A DNA stretch of 64,000 nucleotides, taken from Megachile rotundata (Eukaryota > Arthropoda > Insecta > Hymenoptera > Megachilidae). The stretch lies in assembly GCF_050947335.1 (NCBI RefSeq), contig NW_027473351.1:682001-746000 (forward strand), given 5' to 3'. The position numbers and the translations under genes were made by a program. This document shows positions 1-15,227 of the stretch, piece by piece (the first letter of the stretch is position 1; each line of letters starts with the position of its first letter). A model generated the notes under the pieces. It ran no database searches and had not been told where the DNA came from. It was given only the letters and a program-made list of their open reading frames with translations.

Positions 1-1850
1 ACGATTGTGATTGTATGATTGCGATAGTATGATTGTGATTGTATGATTGTGATTGTATGATTGTGATTGTATGATTGTGTTTGTATGATTGTGATTGTAT
101 GATTGTGATTGTATGATTGTGATTGTATGATCGCGATTGTATGATTGAGATTGTATGATTGTGATTGTATTATTGTGATTGTATGATTGCCATTGTATGA
201 TTGTGATTGTATGATTGTGAATGTATGATTGTGATTGTATGATTGTGATTGTATGATTGTGATTGTATGATTGTTTTTGTATGATTGTGATTGTATAGTA
301 GTAATTGTATGATTGTCTTCGTATGATTGTGATCGTATGATTGTGATTGTATGATTGTGATTGCATGATTGTGATTGTATCATTGTTTTTGTATGATTGT
401 GATTGTATGATTGCGATTGTGTGATTGTGATTGTATGATTGTGATTGTATGATTGTGATTGTATGTTTGGGATTGTACGAATGTGATTGTATGATTGCGA
501 TAGTATGATTGTGATTGTATGATTGTGATTGTATGATTGTGATTGTACGATTGTGATTGTATGATTGTGATTGTATGATTGTGATTGTATGATTGTGATT
601 GTATGATTGTGATTGTATGATTGTGATTGTATGATTGAGATTGTATGATTGTGATTGTATTATTGTGATTGTATGATTGTGATTGTATGATTGTGATTGT
701 ATGATTGTGAATGTATGATTGTGATTGTATGATTGTGATTGTATGATTGTGATTGTATGATTGTGATTGTATGATTTGAATTGTATGATTTGAATTGTAT
801 GATTGCGATTGTATCATTGTTTGTGTATGATTGTGATTGTATGATTGTGATTGTATGATTGTGATTGTATGATTGTGATTGTATGATTGTGATTGTATGA
901 TTGTGATTGTATGATTGTGATTGTATGATTGTGATTGTATGATTGTGATTGTATGATTGTGATTGTATGATTGTGATTGTATGATTGTGATTGTATGATT
1001 GTGATTGTATGATTGTGATTGCATGATTGTGATTGAATGATTGTGATTGTATGATTGTGATTGTACGATTGTGATTGTACGATTGCGATAGTATGGTTGT
1101 GATTGTATGATTGTGATTGTATGATTGTGATTGTATGATTGTGATTGTATGATTGTGATTGTATGATTGTGATTGTATGATTGTGATTGTATGATTGTGA
1201 TTGTATGATTGTGATTGTATGATTGTGATTGTATGATTGTGATTGTATGATTGTGATTGTATTATTGTGATTGTATGATTGTGATTGTATGATTGTGATT
1301 GTATGATTGTGATTGTATGATTGTGAATGTATGATTGTGATTGTATGATTGTGATTGTATGATTGTGATTGTATTATTGTGATTGTATGATTGTGATTGT
1401 ATGATTGTGATTGTATGATTGTGCTTGTATCATTGCTTTTGTATGATTGTGATTGTATGATTGCGATTGTGTGATTGTGATTGTATGATTGGGATGGTAT
1501 GATTGTGATTGTATGATTGTAATTGTATGATTGTAATTGTATGATTGTGATTGCATGATTGTTTTTGTATGATTGTGATTGTATGATTGTGATTGTATGA
1601 TTGTGATTGTATGATTGTGATTGCATGATTGTGATTGAATGATTGTGATTGTATGATTGTGATTGTACGATTGTGATTGTATGATTGCGATAGTATGATT
1701 GTGATTGTATGATTGTGATTGTATGATTGTGATTGTACGATTGTGATTGTACGATTGTGATTGTATGATTGTGATTGTATGATTGTGATTGTATGATTGT
1801 GATTGTATGATTGTTTTTGTATGATTGTGATTGTATAGTAGTAATTGTAC
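1..1850 (+). repeat. Higher-order block A, copy 1 (pairs with 21.2-23.0 kb)
   Basis: This block matches 21183-23018 at an offset of 21182 bp (1513 monomers). Anchors checked are GCGATA at 21, GTGTTTG at 77, the rare TCGCG at 131, GCCATT at 189, TGTTTGGG at 464 and the TATTATT monomer near 1372. The offset drifts by one monomer (21196, later 21168) in places, so copies differ by whole-monomer gains or losses. The match begins at the window edge, so the real block may extend further left. No gene is visible. Confidence 0.85.
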
Positions 1851-2386
1851 GATTGTCATCGTATGATTGTGATTGTATGATTGTTTTCGTATGATTGTGA
1901 TTGTATAGCAGTAATTGTATGATTGTGATTGTATGATTGTGATTGTATGATTGTGATTGTATGATTGTGATTGTATGATTGTTTTTGTATGATTGTGATT
2001 GTATAGTAGTAATTGTATGATTGTCATCGTATGATTCTGATTGTATGACTGTTTTCGTATGATTGTGATTGTATAGTAGTAATTGTATGATTGTCTTCGT
2101 ATGATTGTGATCGTATGATTGTGATTGTATGATTGTGATTGTATGATTGTGATTGTATGATTGTGATTGTATGATTGTTTTTGTGTGATTGTGATTGTAT
2201 AGCAGTAATTGTAGGATTGTCATCGTATGATTGTGATTGTATGATTGTTTTTGTATGATTGTGATTGTATAGTAGTAATTGTATGATTGTGATTGTATGA
2301 TTGTGATTGTATCATTGTGATTGTTTGATTGTGATCATATGATTGTGATTGTATGATTGTGATTGTATGATTGTGAATGTATGATT

Positions 2387-5300
2387 GTGATTGTATGATT
2401 GTGATTGTATGATTGTGATTGTATGATTGTTTTTGTGTGATTGTGATTGTATAGTAGTAATTGTAGGATTGTCACCGTATGATTGTGATTGTATGATTGT
2501 TTTTGTATGATTGTGATTGTATAGTAGTAATTGTATGATTGTCTTCGTATGATTGTGGTTGTATGATTGTGATTGTATCATTGCGATAGTATGATTGTGA
2601 TTGTATGATTGTGATTGTATGATTGTGATTGTATGATTGCGATAGTATGATTGGGATTGTGTGATTGTGATTGTATGATTGTGATTGTATTATTGTGATT
2701 GTATGATTGTGATTGTATGATTGTGATTGTATGATTGTGCTTGTATCATTGCTTTTGTATGATTGTGATTGTATGATTGCGATTGTGTGATTGTGATTGT
2801 ATGATTGGGATGGTATGATTGTGATTGTATGATTGTAATTGTATGATTGTAATTGTATGATTGTGATTGCATGATTGTTTTTGTATGATTGTGATTGTAT
2901 GATTGTGATTGTATGATTGTGATTGCATGATTGTGATTGAATGATTGTGATTGTATGATTGTGATTGTACGATTGTGATTGTATGATTGCGATAGTATGA
3001 TTGTGATTGTATGATTGTGATTGTATGATTGTGATTGTACGATTGTGATTGTACGATTGTGATTGTATGATTGTGATTGTATGATTGTGATTGTATGATT
3101 GTGATTGTATGATTGTTTTTGTATGATTGTGATTGTATAGTAGTAATTGTATGATTGTCATCGTATGATTGTGATTGTATGATTGTTTTCGTATGATTGT
3201 GATTGTATAGTAGTAATTGTATGATTGTGATTGTATGATTGTGATTGTATGATTGTTTTTGTATGATTGTGATTGTATAGTAGTAATTGTATGATTGTCA
3301 TCGTATGATTCTGATTGTATGATTGCTTTCGTATGATTGTGATTGTATAGTAGTAATTGTATGATTGTCTTCGTATGATTGTGATCGTATGATTGTGATT
3401 GTATGATTGTGATTGTATGATTGTGATTGTATGATTTGAATTGTATGATTTGAATTGTATGATTGCGATTGTATCATTGTTTGTGTATGATTGTGATTGT
3501 ATGATTGTGATTGTATGATTGTGATTGTATGATTGTGATTGCATGATTGTGATTGAATGATTGTGATTGTATGATTGTGATTGTACGATTGTGATTGTAT
3601 GATTGCGATAGTATGATTGTGATTGTATGATTGTGATTGTATGATTGTGATTGTATGATTGTGATTGTATGATTGTGATTGTATGATTGTGATTGTATGA
3701 TTGAGGTTGTATGATTGTGATTGTATTATTGTGATTGTATGATTGTGATTGTATGATTGTGATTGTATGATTGTGAATGTATGATTGTGATTGTATGATT
3801 GTGGTTGTATTATTGTGATTGTATGATTGTGATTGTATGATTGTGATTGTATGATTGTGCTTGTATCATTGTTTTTGTATGATTGTGATTGTATGATTGC
3901 GATTGTGTGATTGTGATTGTATGATTGGGATGGTATGACTGTGATTGTATGATTGTGATTGTATGATTGTGATTGCATGATTGTGATTGTATGATTGTGA
4001 TTGTATGCTTGTGATTGTATGATTGTGATTGCATGATTGTGATTGAATGATTGTGATTGTATGATTGTGATTGTACGATTGTGATTGTATGATTGCGATA
4101 GTATGATTGTGATTGTATGATTGTGTTTGTATGATTGTGATTGTATGATTGTGATTGTATGATCGTTTTTGTGTGATTGTGATTGTATAGTAGTAATTGT
4201 AGGATTGTCATCGTATGATTGTGATTGTATGATTGTTTTTGTATGATTGTGATTGTATAGTAGTAATTGTATGATTGTCTTCGTATGATTGTGATCGTAT
4301 GATTGTGATTGTATGATTGTGATTGTATGATTGTGATTGTATGATTGTGATTGTATGATTGTGATTGTATCATTGTTTTTGTATGATTGTGATTGTATGA
4401 TTGCGATTGTGTGATTGTGATTGTATGATTGGGATGGTATGATTGTGATTGTATGATTGTGATTGTATGATTGTGATTGCATGATTGTGATTGTATGATT
4501 GTGATTGTATGATTGTGATTGCATGATTGTGATTGAATGATTGTGATTGTATGATTGCGATTGTATGATTGAGATTGTATGATTGTGATTGTATTATTGT
4601 GATTGTATGATTGTGATTGTATGATTGTGATTGTATGATTGTGATTGTATGACTGTGAATGTATGATTATGATTGTATGATTGTGATTGTATGATTGTGA
4701 TTGTATGGTTGTTTTTGTATGATTGTGATTGTATAGTAGTAATTGTATGATTGTCATCGTATGATTGTGATTGTATGATTGCTTTTGTATGATTGTGATT
4801 GTATAGTAGTAATTGTATGATTGTCTTCGTATGATTGTGATCGTATGATTGTGATTGTATGATTGTGATTGTATGATTGTGATTGTATGATTGTGATTGT
4901 ATCATTGTGATTGTTTGATTGTGATCATATGATTGTGATTGTATGATTGTGATTGTATGATTGTGATTGTATGATTGTGATTGTATGATTGTGATTGTAT
5001 GATTGTGATTGTATGATTGTGATTGTATGATTGTGATTGTATGATTGTGATTGTATGATTGTTTTTGTGTGATTGTGATTGTATAGCAGTAATTGTAGGA
5101 TTGTCATCGTATGATTGTGATTGTATGATTGTTTTTGTATGATTGTGATTGTATAGTAGTAATTGTATGATTGTGATTGTATGATTGTGATTGTATGATT
5201 GTGATTGTATCATTGTGATTGTTTGATTGTGATCATATGATTGTGATTGTATGATTGTGATTGTATGATTGTGAATGTATGATTGTGATTGTATGATTGT

Positions 5301-5503
5301 GATTGTATGATTGTGATTGTATGATTGTTTTTGTGTGATTGTGATTGTATAGTAGTAATTGTAGGATTGTCATCGTATGATTGTGATTGTATGATTGTTT
5401 TTGTATGATTGTGATTGTATAGTAGTAATTGTATGATTGTCTTCGTATGATTGTGGTTGTATGATTGTGATTGTATCATTGCGATAGTATGATTGTGATT
5501 GTA
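2387..5503 (+). repeat. Higher-order block B, copy 1 (pairs with 11.6-14.7 kb)
   Basis: About 3.1 kb that matches 11641-14729. The offset is 9254 bp (661 monomers) at the left, 9240 in the middle and 9226 at the right, so the copies differ by one-monomer losses near 3500-3540 and near 5050. Anchors are GTCACC at 2471, the GTATGATTTGAATT pair at 3429, GCATG at 3541 and TAGCAG at 5084. No gene is visible. Confidence 0.85.
3135..3414 (+). repeat. 70-bp pentamer sub-repeat, four periods (type example)
   Basis: GTATAGTAGTAATT recurs at 3135, 3205, 3275 and 3345, exactly five monomers apart. The order within each period is TAGTAGTAATT, TCATC, TGATT (or TGATC/CTGATT), TTTTC/TTTTT, TGATT. Pairs or longer runs of this pentamer occur throughout the window (for example 4185/4255). 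It is the commonest level of organisation above the monomer. Confidence 0.85.
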
Positions 5504-5629
5504 TCATTGTTTTTGTATGATTGTGATTGTATGATTGCGATTGTGTGATTGTGATTGTATGATTGTGATTGTATGATTGTGATTGTATGATTGTGATTGT
5601 ATGATTGAGATTGTATGATTGTGATTGTA

Positions 5630-6484
5630 TTATTGTGATTGTATGATTGTGATTGTATGATTGTGATTGTATGATTGTGATTGTATGATTGTGATTGTAT
5701 GATTGTTTTTGTGTGATTGTGATTGTATAGTAGTAATTGTAGGATTGTCATCGTATGATTGTGATTGTATGATAGTTTTTGTATGATTGTGATTGTATAG
5801 TAGTAATTGTATGATTGTCTTCGTATGATTGTGGTTGTATGATTGTGATTGTATCATTGCGATAGTATGATTGTGATTGTATGATTGCGGTCGTATGATT
5901 GTGATCGTATGATTGTGATTGTATGATTGTGATTGTATGATTGTGATTGTATGATTGTGATTGTATCATTGTGATTGTTTGATTGTGATCATATGATTGT
6001 GATTGTATGATTGTGAATGTATGATTGTGATTGTATCATTGTGATCGTATGATTGTGATTGTATGATTGTGATTGTATGATTGTGATTGTATGATTGTGA
6101 TTGTATCATTGTGATTGTTTGATTGTGATCATATGATTGTGATTGTATGATTGTGAATGTATGATTGTGATTGTATCATTGTGATTGTATGATTGTGATT
6201 GTATGATTGTTTTTGTGTGATTGTGATTGTATAGTAGTAATTGTAGGATTGTCATCGTATGATTGTGATTGTATGATTGTTTTTGTATGATTGTGATTGT
6301 ATAGTAGTAATTGTATGATTGTCTTCGTATGATTGTGGTTGTATGATTGTGATTGTATCATTGCGATAGTATGATTGTGATTGTATGATTGTGATTGTAT
6401 GATTGTGATTGTATGTTTGCGATAGTGTGATTGGGATTGTGTGATTGTGATTGTATGATTGTGATTGTATGATTGAGATTGCAT
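5630..6484 (+). repeat. Higher-order block C, copy 1, with an internal 140-bp duplication
   Basis: First member of a family also seen at about 15.2-16.2, 32.2-33.2, 36.4-37.3 and 38.4-39.3 kb (offsets 9590 and 9450 bp to the second copy). This copy alone carries a ten-monomer (140 bp) direct duplication: the CATTGTGATTGTTTG ... TGATCA segment occurs near 5964 and again near 6104. That extra 140 bp explains the change in offset. Confidence 0.78.
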
Positions 6485-6639
6485 GATTGTGATTGTATTA
6501 TTGTGATTGTATGATTGTGATTGTATGATTGAGATTGTATGATTGTGAATGTATGACTGTGATTGTATGATTGTGAATGTGTGATTGTGATTGTATGATT
6601 GTTTTTGTATGATTGTGATTGTATAGTAGTAATTGTATG

Positions 6640-9200
6640 ATTGTCATCGTATGATTCTGATTGTATGACTGTTTTCGTATGATTGTGATTGTATAGTAGT
6701 AATTGTATGATTGTCTTCGTATGATTGTGATCGTATGATTGTGATTGTATGATTGTGATTGTATGATTGTGATTGTATGATTTGAATTGTATGATTTGAA
6801 TTGTATGATTGCGATTGTATCATTGTTTGTGTATGATTGTGATTGTATGATTGTGATTGTATGATTGTGATTGCATGATTGTGATTGAATGATTGTGATT
6901 GTATGATTGTGATTGTACGATTGTGATTGTATGATTGCGATAGTATGATTGTGATTGTATGATTGTGATTGTATGATTGTGATTGTATGATTGTGATTGT
7001 ATGATTGTGATTGTATGATTGTGATTGTATGATTGTGATTGTATGATTGAGGTTGCATGATTGTGATTGTATTATTGTGATTGTATGATTGTGATTGTAT
7101 GATTGTGATTGTATGATTGTGAATGTATGATTGTGATTGTATGATTGTGATTGTATTATTGTGATTGTATGATTGTGATTGTATGATTGTGCTTGTATCA
7201 TTGTTTTTGTATGATTGTGATTGTATGATTGCGATTGTGTGATTGTGATTGTATGATTGGGATGGTATGACTGTGATTGTATGATTGTGATTGTATGATT
7301 GTGATTGCATGATTGTGATTGTATGATTGTGATTGTATGCTTGTGATTGTATGATTGTGATTGCATGATTGTGATTGAATGATTGTGATTGTATGATTGT
7401 GATTGTACGATTGTGATTGTATGATTGCGATAGTATGATTGTGATTGTATGATTGTGTTTGTATGATTGTGATTGTATGATTGTGATTGTATGATTGGGA
7501 TGGTATGATTGTGATTGTATGATTGTGATTGTATGATTGTGATTGCATGATTGTGATTGTATGATTGCGATTGTGTGATTGTGATTGTATGATTGGGATG
7601 GTATGATTGTGATTGTATGATTGTGATTGTATGATTGTGATTGCATGATTGTGATTGTATGATTGTGAATGTATGATTATGATTGTATGATTGTGATTGT
7701 ATGATTGTGATTGTATGGTTGTTTTTGTATGATTGTGATTGTATAGTAGTAATTGTATGATTGTCATCGTATGATTGTGATTGTATGATTGCTTTTGTAT
7801 GATTGTGATTGTATAGTAGTAATTGTATGATTGTCTTCGTATGATTGTGATCGTATGATTGTGATTGTATGATTGTGATTGTATGATTGTGATTGTATGA
7901 TTGTGATTGTATCATTGTGATTGTTTGATTGTGATCATATGATTGTGATTGTATGATTGTGATTGTATGATTGTGATTGTATGATTGTGATTGTATGATT
8001 GTGATTGTATGATTGTGATTGTATGATTGTGATTGTATGATTGTGATTGTATGATTGTTTTTGTGTGATTGTGATTGTATAGCAGTAATTGTAGGATTGT
8101 CATCGTATGATTGTGATTGTATGATTGTTTTTGTATGATTGTGATTGTATAGTAGTAATTGCATGATTGTGATTGTATGATTGTGATTGTATCATTGTGA
8201 TTGTTTGATTGTGATCATATGATTGTGATTGTATGATTGTGATTGTATGATTGTGAATGTATGATTGTGATTGTATGATTGTGATTGTATGATTGTGATT
8301 GTATGATTGTTTTTGTGTGATTGTGATTGTATAGTAGTAATTGTAGGATTGTCATCGTATGATTGTGATTGTATGATTGTTTTTGTATGATTGTGATTGT
8401 ATAGTAGTAATTGTATGATTGTCTTCGTATGATTGTGGTTGTATGATTGTGATTGTATCATTGCGATAGTATGATTGTGATTGTATGATTGTGATTGTAT
8501 GATTGTGATTGTATGATTGCGATAGTATGATTGGGATTGTGTGATTGTGATTGTATGATTGTGATTGTATTATTGTGATTGTATGATTGTGATTGTATGA
8601 TTGTGATTGTATGATTGTGCTTGTATCATTGCTTTTGTATGATTGTGATTGTATGATTGCGATTGTGTGATTGTGATTGTATGATTGGGATGGTATGATT
8701 GTGATTGTATGATTGTGATTGTATGATTGTGATTGCATGATTGTGATTGTATGATTGTGATTGTATGATTGTGATTGCATGATTGTGATTGAATGATTGT
8801 GATTGTATGATTGCGATTGTATGATTGAGATTGTATGATTGTGATTGTATTATTGTGATTGTATGATTGTGATTGTATGATTGTGATTGTATGATTGTGA
8901 TTGTATGATTGTGAATGTATGATTATGATTGTATGATTGTGATTGTATGATTGTGATTGTATGGTTGTTTTTGTATGATTGTGATTGTATAGTAGTAATT
9001 GTATGATTGTCATCGTATGATTGTGATTGTATGATTGGTTTTGTATGATTGTGATTGTATAGTAGTAATTGTATGATTGTCTTCGTATGATTGTGATCGT
9101 ATGATTGTGATTGTATGATTGTGATTGTATGATTGTGATTGTATGATTGTGATTGTATCATTGTGATTGTTTGATTGTGATCATATGATTGTGATTGTAT
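6640..9200 (+). repeat. Higher-order block D, copy 1 (pairs with 24.4-27.4 kb)
   Basis: The left part, to about 7490, matches about 24406-25245 at 17766/17752 bp. Anchors are the GTATGATTTGAATT pair at 6775, GGTTGC at 7051, GACTG at 7269 and TATGCTTG near 7338. The right part, from about 7500, matches about 25.69-27.39 kb at 18186 bp (1299 monomers), e.g. TTGGGATGG at 7589 against 25775. The offset jump of about 430 bp marks a segment present only in the second copy. No gene is visible. Confidence 0.8.
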
Positions 9201-11640
9201 GATTGTGATTGTATGATTGTGATTGTATGATTGTGATTGTATGATTGTGATTGTATGATTGTGATTGTATGATTGTGATTGTATGATTGTGATTGTATGA
9301 TTGTGATTGTATGATTGTGATTGTATGATTGTTTTTGTGTGATTGTGATTGTATAGCAGTAATTGTAGGATTGTCATCGTATGATTGTGATTGTATGATT
9401 GTTTTTGTATGATTGTGATTGTATAGTAGTAATTGTATGATTGTGATTGTATGATTGTGATTGTATCATTGTGATTGTTTGATTGTGATCATATGATTGT
9501 GATTGTATGATTGTGATTGTATGATTGTGAATGTATGATTGTGATTGTATGATTGTGATTGTATGATTGTGATTGTATGATTGTTTTTGTGTGATTGTGA
9601 TTGTATAGTAGTAATTGTAGGATTGTCACCGTATGATTGTGATTGTATGATTGTTTTTGTATGATTGTGATTGTATGATTGTGATTGTACGATTGTGATT
9701 GTATGATTGCGATAGTATGATTGTGATTGTATGATTGTGATTGTATGATTGTGATTGTACGATTGTGATTGTATGATTGTGATTGTATGATTGTGATTGT
9801 ATGATTGTGATTGTATGATTGTGATTGTATGATTGTGATTGTATGATTTGAATTGTATGATTTGAATTGTATGATTGCGATTGTATCATTGTTTGTGTAT
9901 GATTGTGATTGTATGATTGTGATTGTATGATTGTGATTGCATGATTGTGATTGAATGATTGTGATTGTATGATTGTGATTGTACGATTGTGATTGTATGA
10001 TTGCGATAGTATGATTGTGATTGTATGATTGTGATTGTATGATTGTGATTGTATGATTGTGATTGTATGATTGTGATTGTATGATTGTGATTGTATGATT
10101 GAGGTTGTATGATTGTGATTGTATTATTGTGATTGTATGATTGTGATTGTATGATTGTGATTGTATGATTGTGAATGTATGATTGTGATTGTATGATTGT
10201 GGTTGTATTATTGTGATTGTATGATTGTGATTGTATGATTGTGATTGTATGATTGTGCTTGTATCATTGTTTTTGTATGATTGTGATTGTATGATTGCGA
10301 TTGTGTGATTGTGATTGTATGATTGGGATGGTATGACTGTGATTGTATGATTGTGATTGTATGATTGTGATTGTATGATTGTTTTTGTATGATTGTGATT
10401 GTATAGTAGTAATTGTATGATTGTCTTCGTATGATTGTGATCGTATGATTGTGATTGTATGATTGTGATTGTATGATTGTGATTGTATGATTGTGATTGT
10501 ATGATTGTGATTGTATCATTGTTTTTGTATGATTGTGATTGTATGATTGCGATTGTGTGATTGTGATTGTATGATTGGGATGGTATGATTGTGATTGTAT
10601 GATTGTGATTGTATGATTGTGTTTGCATGATTGTGATTGTATGATTGTGATTGTATGATTGTGATTGCATGATTGTGATTGAATGATTGTGATTGTATGA
10701 TTGCGATTGTATGATTGAGATTGTATGATTGTGATTGTATTATTGTGATTGTATGATTGTGATTGTATGATTGTGATTGTATGATTGTGATTGTATGATT
10801 GTGAATGTATGATTATAATTGTATGATTGTGATTGTATGATTGTGATTGTATGGTTGTTTTTGTATGATTGTGATTGTATAGTAGTAATTGTATGATTGT
10901 CATCGTATGATTGTGATTGTATGATTGCTTTTGTATGATTGTGATTGTATAGTAGTAATTGTATGATTGTCTTCGTATGATTGTGATCGTATGATTGTGA
11001 TTGTATGATTGTGATTGTATGATTGTGATTGTATGATTGTGATTGTATCATTGTGATTGTTTGATTGTGATCATATGATTGTGATTGTATGATTGTGATT
11101 GTATGATTGTGATTGTATGATTGTGATTGTATGATTGTGATTGTATGATTGTGATTGTATGATTGTGATTGTATGATTGTGATTGTATGATTGTGATTGT
11201 ATGATTGTTTTTGTGTGATTGTGATTGTATAGCAGTAATTGTAGGATTGTCATCGTATGATTGTGATTGTATGATTGTTTTTGTATGATTGTGATTGTAT
11301 AGTAGTAATTGTATGATTGTGATTGTATGATTGTGATTGTATGATTGTGATTGTATCATTGTGATTGTTTGATTGTGATCATATGATTGTGATTGTATGA
11401 TTGTGATTGTATGATTGTGAATGTATGATTGTGATTGTATGATTGTGATTGTATGATTGTGATTGTATGATTGTTTTTGTGTGATTGTGATTGTATAGTA
11501 GTAATTGTAGGATTGTCATCGTATGATTGTGATTGTATGATTGTTTTTGTATGATTGTGATTGTATAGTAGTAATTGTATGATTGTCTTCGTATGATTGT
11601 GGTTGTATGATTGTGATTGTATCATTGCGATAGTACGATT
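9201..11640 (+). repeat. Satellite stretch between blocks D and B
   Basis: Ordinary 14-bp monomers with the common variants. It contains a GTATGATTTGAATT pair at 9841, a TGATCA-bearing monomer near 9489, and a series resembling the 12.4-14.0 kb order with losses. I did not resolve its full pairing. No gene is visible. Confidence 0.7.
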
Positions 11641-14600
11641 GTGATTGTATGATTGTGATTGTATGATTGTGATTGTATGATTGTTTTTGTGTGATTGTGA
11701 TTGTATAGTAGTAATTGTAGGATTGTCACCGTATGATTGTGATTGTATGATTGTTTTTGTATGATTGTGATTGTATAGTAGTAATTGTATGATTGTCTTC
11801 GTATGATTGTGGTTGTATGATTGTGATTGTATCATTGCGATAGTATGATTGTGATTGTATGATTGTGATTGTATGATTGTGATTGTATGATTGCGATAGT
11901 ATGATTGGGATTGTGTGATTGTGATTGTATGATTGTGATTGTATTATTGTGATTGTATGATTGTGATTGTATGATTGTGATTGTATGATTGTGCTTGTAT
12001 CATTGCTTTTGTATGATTGTGATTGTATGATTGCGATTGTGTGATTGTGATTGTATGATTGGGATGGTATGATTGTGATTGTATGATTGTAATTGTATGA
12101 TTGTAATTGTATGATTGTGATTGCATGATTGTTTTTGTATGATTGTGATTGTATGATTGTGATTGTATGATTGTGATTGCATGATTGTGATTGAATGATT
12201 GTGATTGTATGATTGTGATTGTACGATTGTGATTGTATGATTGCGATAGTATGATTGTGATTGTATGATTGTGATTGTATGATTGTGATTGTACGATTGT
12301 GATTGTACGATTGTGATTGTATGATTGTGATTGTATGATTGTGATTGTATGATTGTGATTGTATGATTGTTTTTGTATGATTGTGATTGTATAGTAGTAA
12401 TTGTATGATTGTCATCGTATGATTGTGATTGTATGATTGTTTTCGTATGATTGTGATTGTATAGTAGTAATTGTATGATTGTGATTGTATGATTGTGATT
12501 GTATGATTGTTTTTGTATGATTGTGATTGTATAGTAGTAATTGTATGATTGTCATCGTATGATTCTGATTGTATGATTGTTTTCGTATGATTGTGATTGT
12601 ATAGTAGTAATTGTATGATTGTCTTCGTATGATTGTGATCGTATGATTGTGATTGTATGATTGTGATTGTATGATTGTGATTGTATGATTTGAATTGTAT
12701 GATTTGAATTGTATGATTGCGATTGTATCATTGTTTGTGTATGATTGTGATTGTATGATTGTGATTGTATGATTGTGATTGCATGATTGTGATTGAATGA
12801 TTGTGATTGTATGATTGTGATTGTACGATTGTGATTGTATGATTGCGATAGTATGATTGTGATTGTATGATTGTGATTGTATGATTGTGATTGTATGATT
12901 GTGATTGTATGATTGTGATTGTATGATTGTGATTGTATGATTGAGGTTGTATGATTGTGATTGTATTATTGTGATTGTATGATTGTGATTGTATGATTGT
13001 GATTGTATGATTGTGAATGTATGATTGTGATTGTATGATTGTGGTTGTATTATTGTGATTGTATGATTGTGATTGTATGATTGTGATTGTATGATTGTGC
13101 TTGTATCATTGTTTTTGTATGATTGTGATTGTATGATTGCGATTGTGTGATTGTGATTGTATGATTGGGATGGTATGACTGTGATTGTATGATTGTGATT
13201 GTATGATTGTGATTGCATGATTGTGATTGTATGATTGTGATTGTATGCTTGTGATTGTATGATTGTGATTGCATGATTGTGATTGAATGATTGTGATTGT
13301 ATGATTGTGATTGTACGATTGTGATTGTATGATTGCGATAGTATGATTGTGATTGTATGATTGTGTTTGTATGATTGTGATTGTATGATTGTGATTGTAT
13401 GATCGTTTTTGTGTGATTGTGATTGTATAGTAGTAATTGTACGATTGTCATCGTATGATTGTGATTGTATGATTGTTTTTGTATGATTGTGATTGTATAG
13501 TAGTAATTGTATGATTGTCTTCGTATGATTGTGATCGTATGATTGTGATTGTATGATTGTGATTGTATGATTGTGATTGTATGATTGTGATTGTATGATT
13601 GTGATTGTATCATTGTTTTTGTATGATTGTGATTGTATGATTGCGATTGTGTGATTGTGATTGTATGATTGGGATGGTATGATTGTGATTGTATGATTGT
13701 GATTGTATGATTGTGTTTGCATGATTGTGATTGTATGATTGTGATTGTATGATTGTGATTGCATGATTGTGATTGAATGATTGTGATTGTATGATTGCGA
13801 TTGTATGATTGAGATTGTATGATTGTGATTGTATTATTGTGATTGTATGATTGTGATTGTATGATTGTGATTGTATGATTGTGATTGTATGATTGTGAAT
13901 GTATGATTATGATTGTATGATTGTGATTGTATGATTGTGATTGTATGGTTGTTTTTGTATGATTGTGATTGTATAGTAGTAATTGTATGATTGTCATCGT
14001 ATGATTGTAATTGTATGATTGCTTTTGTATGATTGTGATTGTATAGTAGTAATTGTATGATTGTCTTCGTATGATTGTGATCGTATGATTGTGATTGTAT
14101 GATTGTGATTGTATGATTGTGATTGTATGATTGTGATTGTATCATTGTGATTGTTTGATTGTGATCATATGATTGTGATTGTATGATTGTGATTGTATGA
14201 TTGTGATTGTATGATTGTGATTGTATGATTGTGATTGTATGATTGTGATTGTATGATTGCGATTGTATGATTGTGATTGTATGATTGTTTTTGTGTGATT
14301 GTGATTGTATAGCAGTAATTGTAGGATTGTCATCGTATGATTGTGATTGTATGATTGTTTTTGTATGATTGTGATTGTATAGTAGTAATTGTATGATTGT
14401 GATTGTATGATTGTGATTGTATGATTGTGATTGTATCATTGTGATTGTTTGATTGTGATCATATGATTGTGATTGTATGATTGTGATTGTATGATTGTGA
14501 ATGTATGATTGTGATTGTATGATTGTGATTGTATGATTGTGATTGTATGATTGTTTTTGTGTGATTGTGATTGTATAGTAGTAATTGTAGGATTGTCATC

Positions 14601-14729
14601 GTATGATTGTGATTGTATGATTGTTTTTGTATGATTGTGATTGTATAGTAGTAATTGTATGATTGTCTTCGTATGATTGTGGTTGTATGATTGTGATTGT
14701 ATCATTGCGATAGTATGATTGTGATTGTA
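11641..14729 (+). repeat. Higher-order block B, copy 2
   Basis: Partner of the 2387-5503 block. Anchors are GTCACC at 11725, the GTATGATTTGAATT pair at 12683, GCATG at 12781 and TAGCAG at 14310. Its left part from 11833 is also repeated at 27401 with an offset of 15568 bp (1112 monomers). Confidence 0.85.
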
Positions 14730-15227
14730 TGATTGTGATTGTATGATTGTGATTGTATGATTGCGATAGTATGATTGGGATTGTGTGATTGTGATTGTAT
14801 GATTGTGATTGTATGATTGAGATTGCATGATTGTGATTGTATTATTGTGATTGTATGATTGTGATTGTATGTTTGTGAATGTATGACTGTGATTGTATGA
14901 TTGTGAATGTGTCATTGTGATTGTATGATTGTTTTTGTATGATTGTGATTGTATAGTAGTAATTGTATGATTGTCATCGTATGATTGTGTTTGTATGATT
15001 GTTTTTGTATGATTGTGATTGTATAGTAGTAATTGTATGATTGTCTTCGTATGATTGTGATCGTATGATTGTGATTGTATGATTGTGATTGCATGATTGT
15101 GATTGTATCATTGTTTTTGTATGATTGTGATTGTATGATTGCGATTGTGTGATTGTGATTGTATGATTGTGATTGTATGATTGTGATTGTATGATTGTGA
15201 TTGTATGATTGAGATTGTATGATTGTG

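Noticed and set aside
2325..2345. TGATCA palindrome, recurring in TATCATTG...TTTG...TGATCA groups, as an operator or recombination site
   Set aside because: It arises from single-base variants of adjacent monomers (TGATC followed by ATATG) and is copied with the blocks; the arms are only 3 bp.
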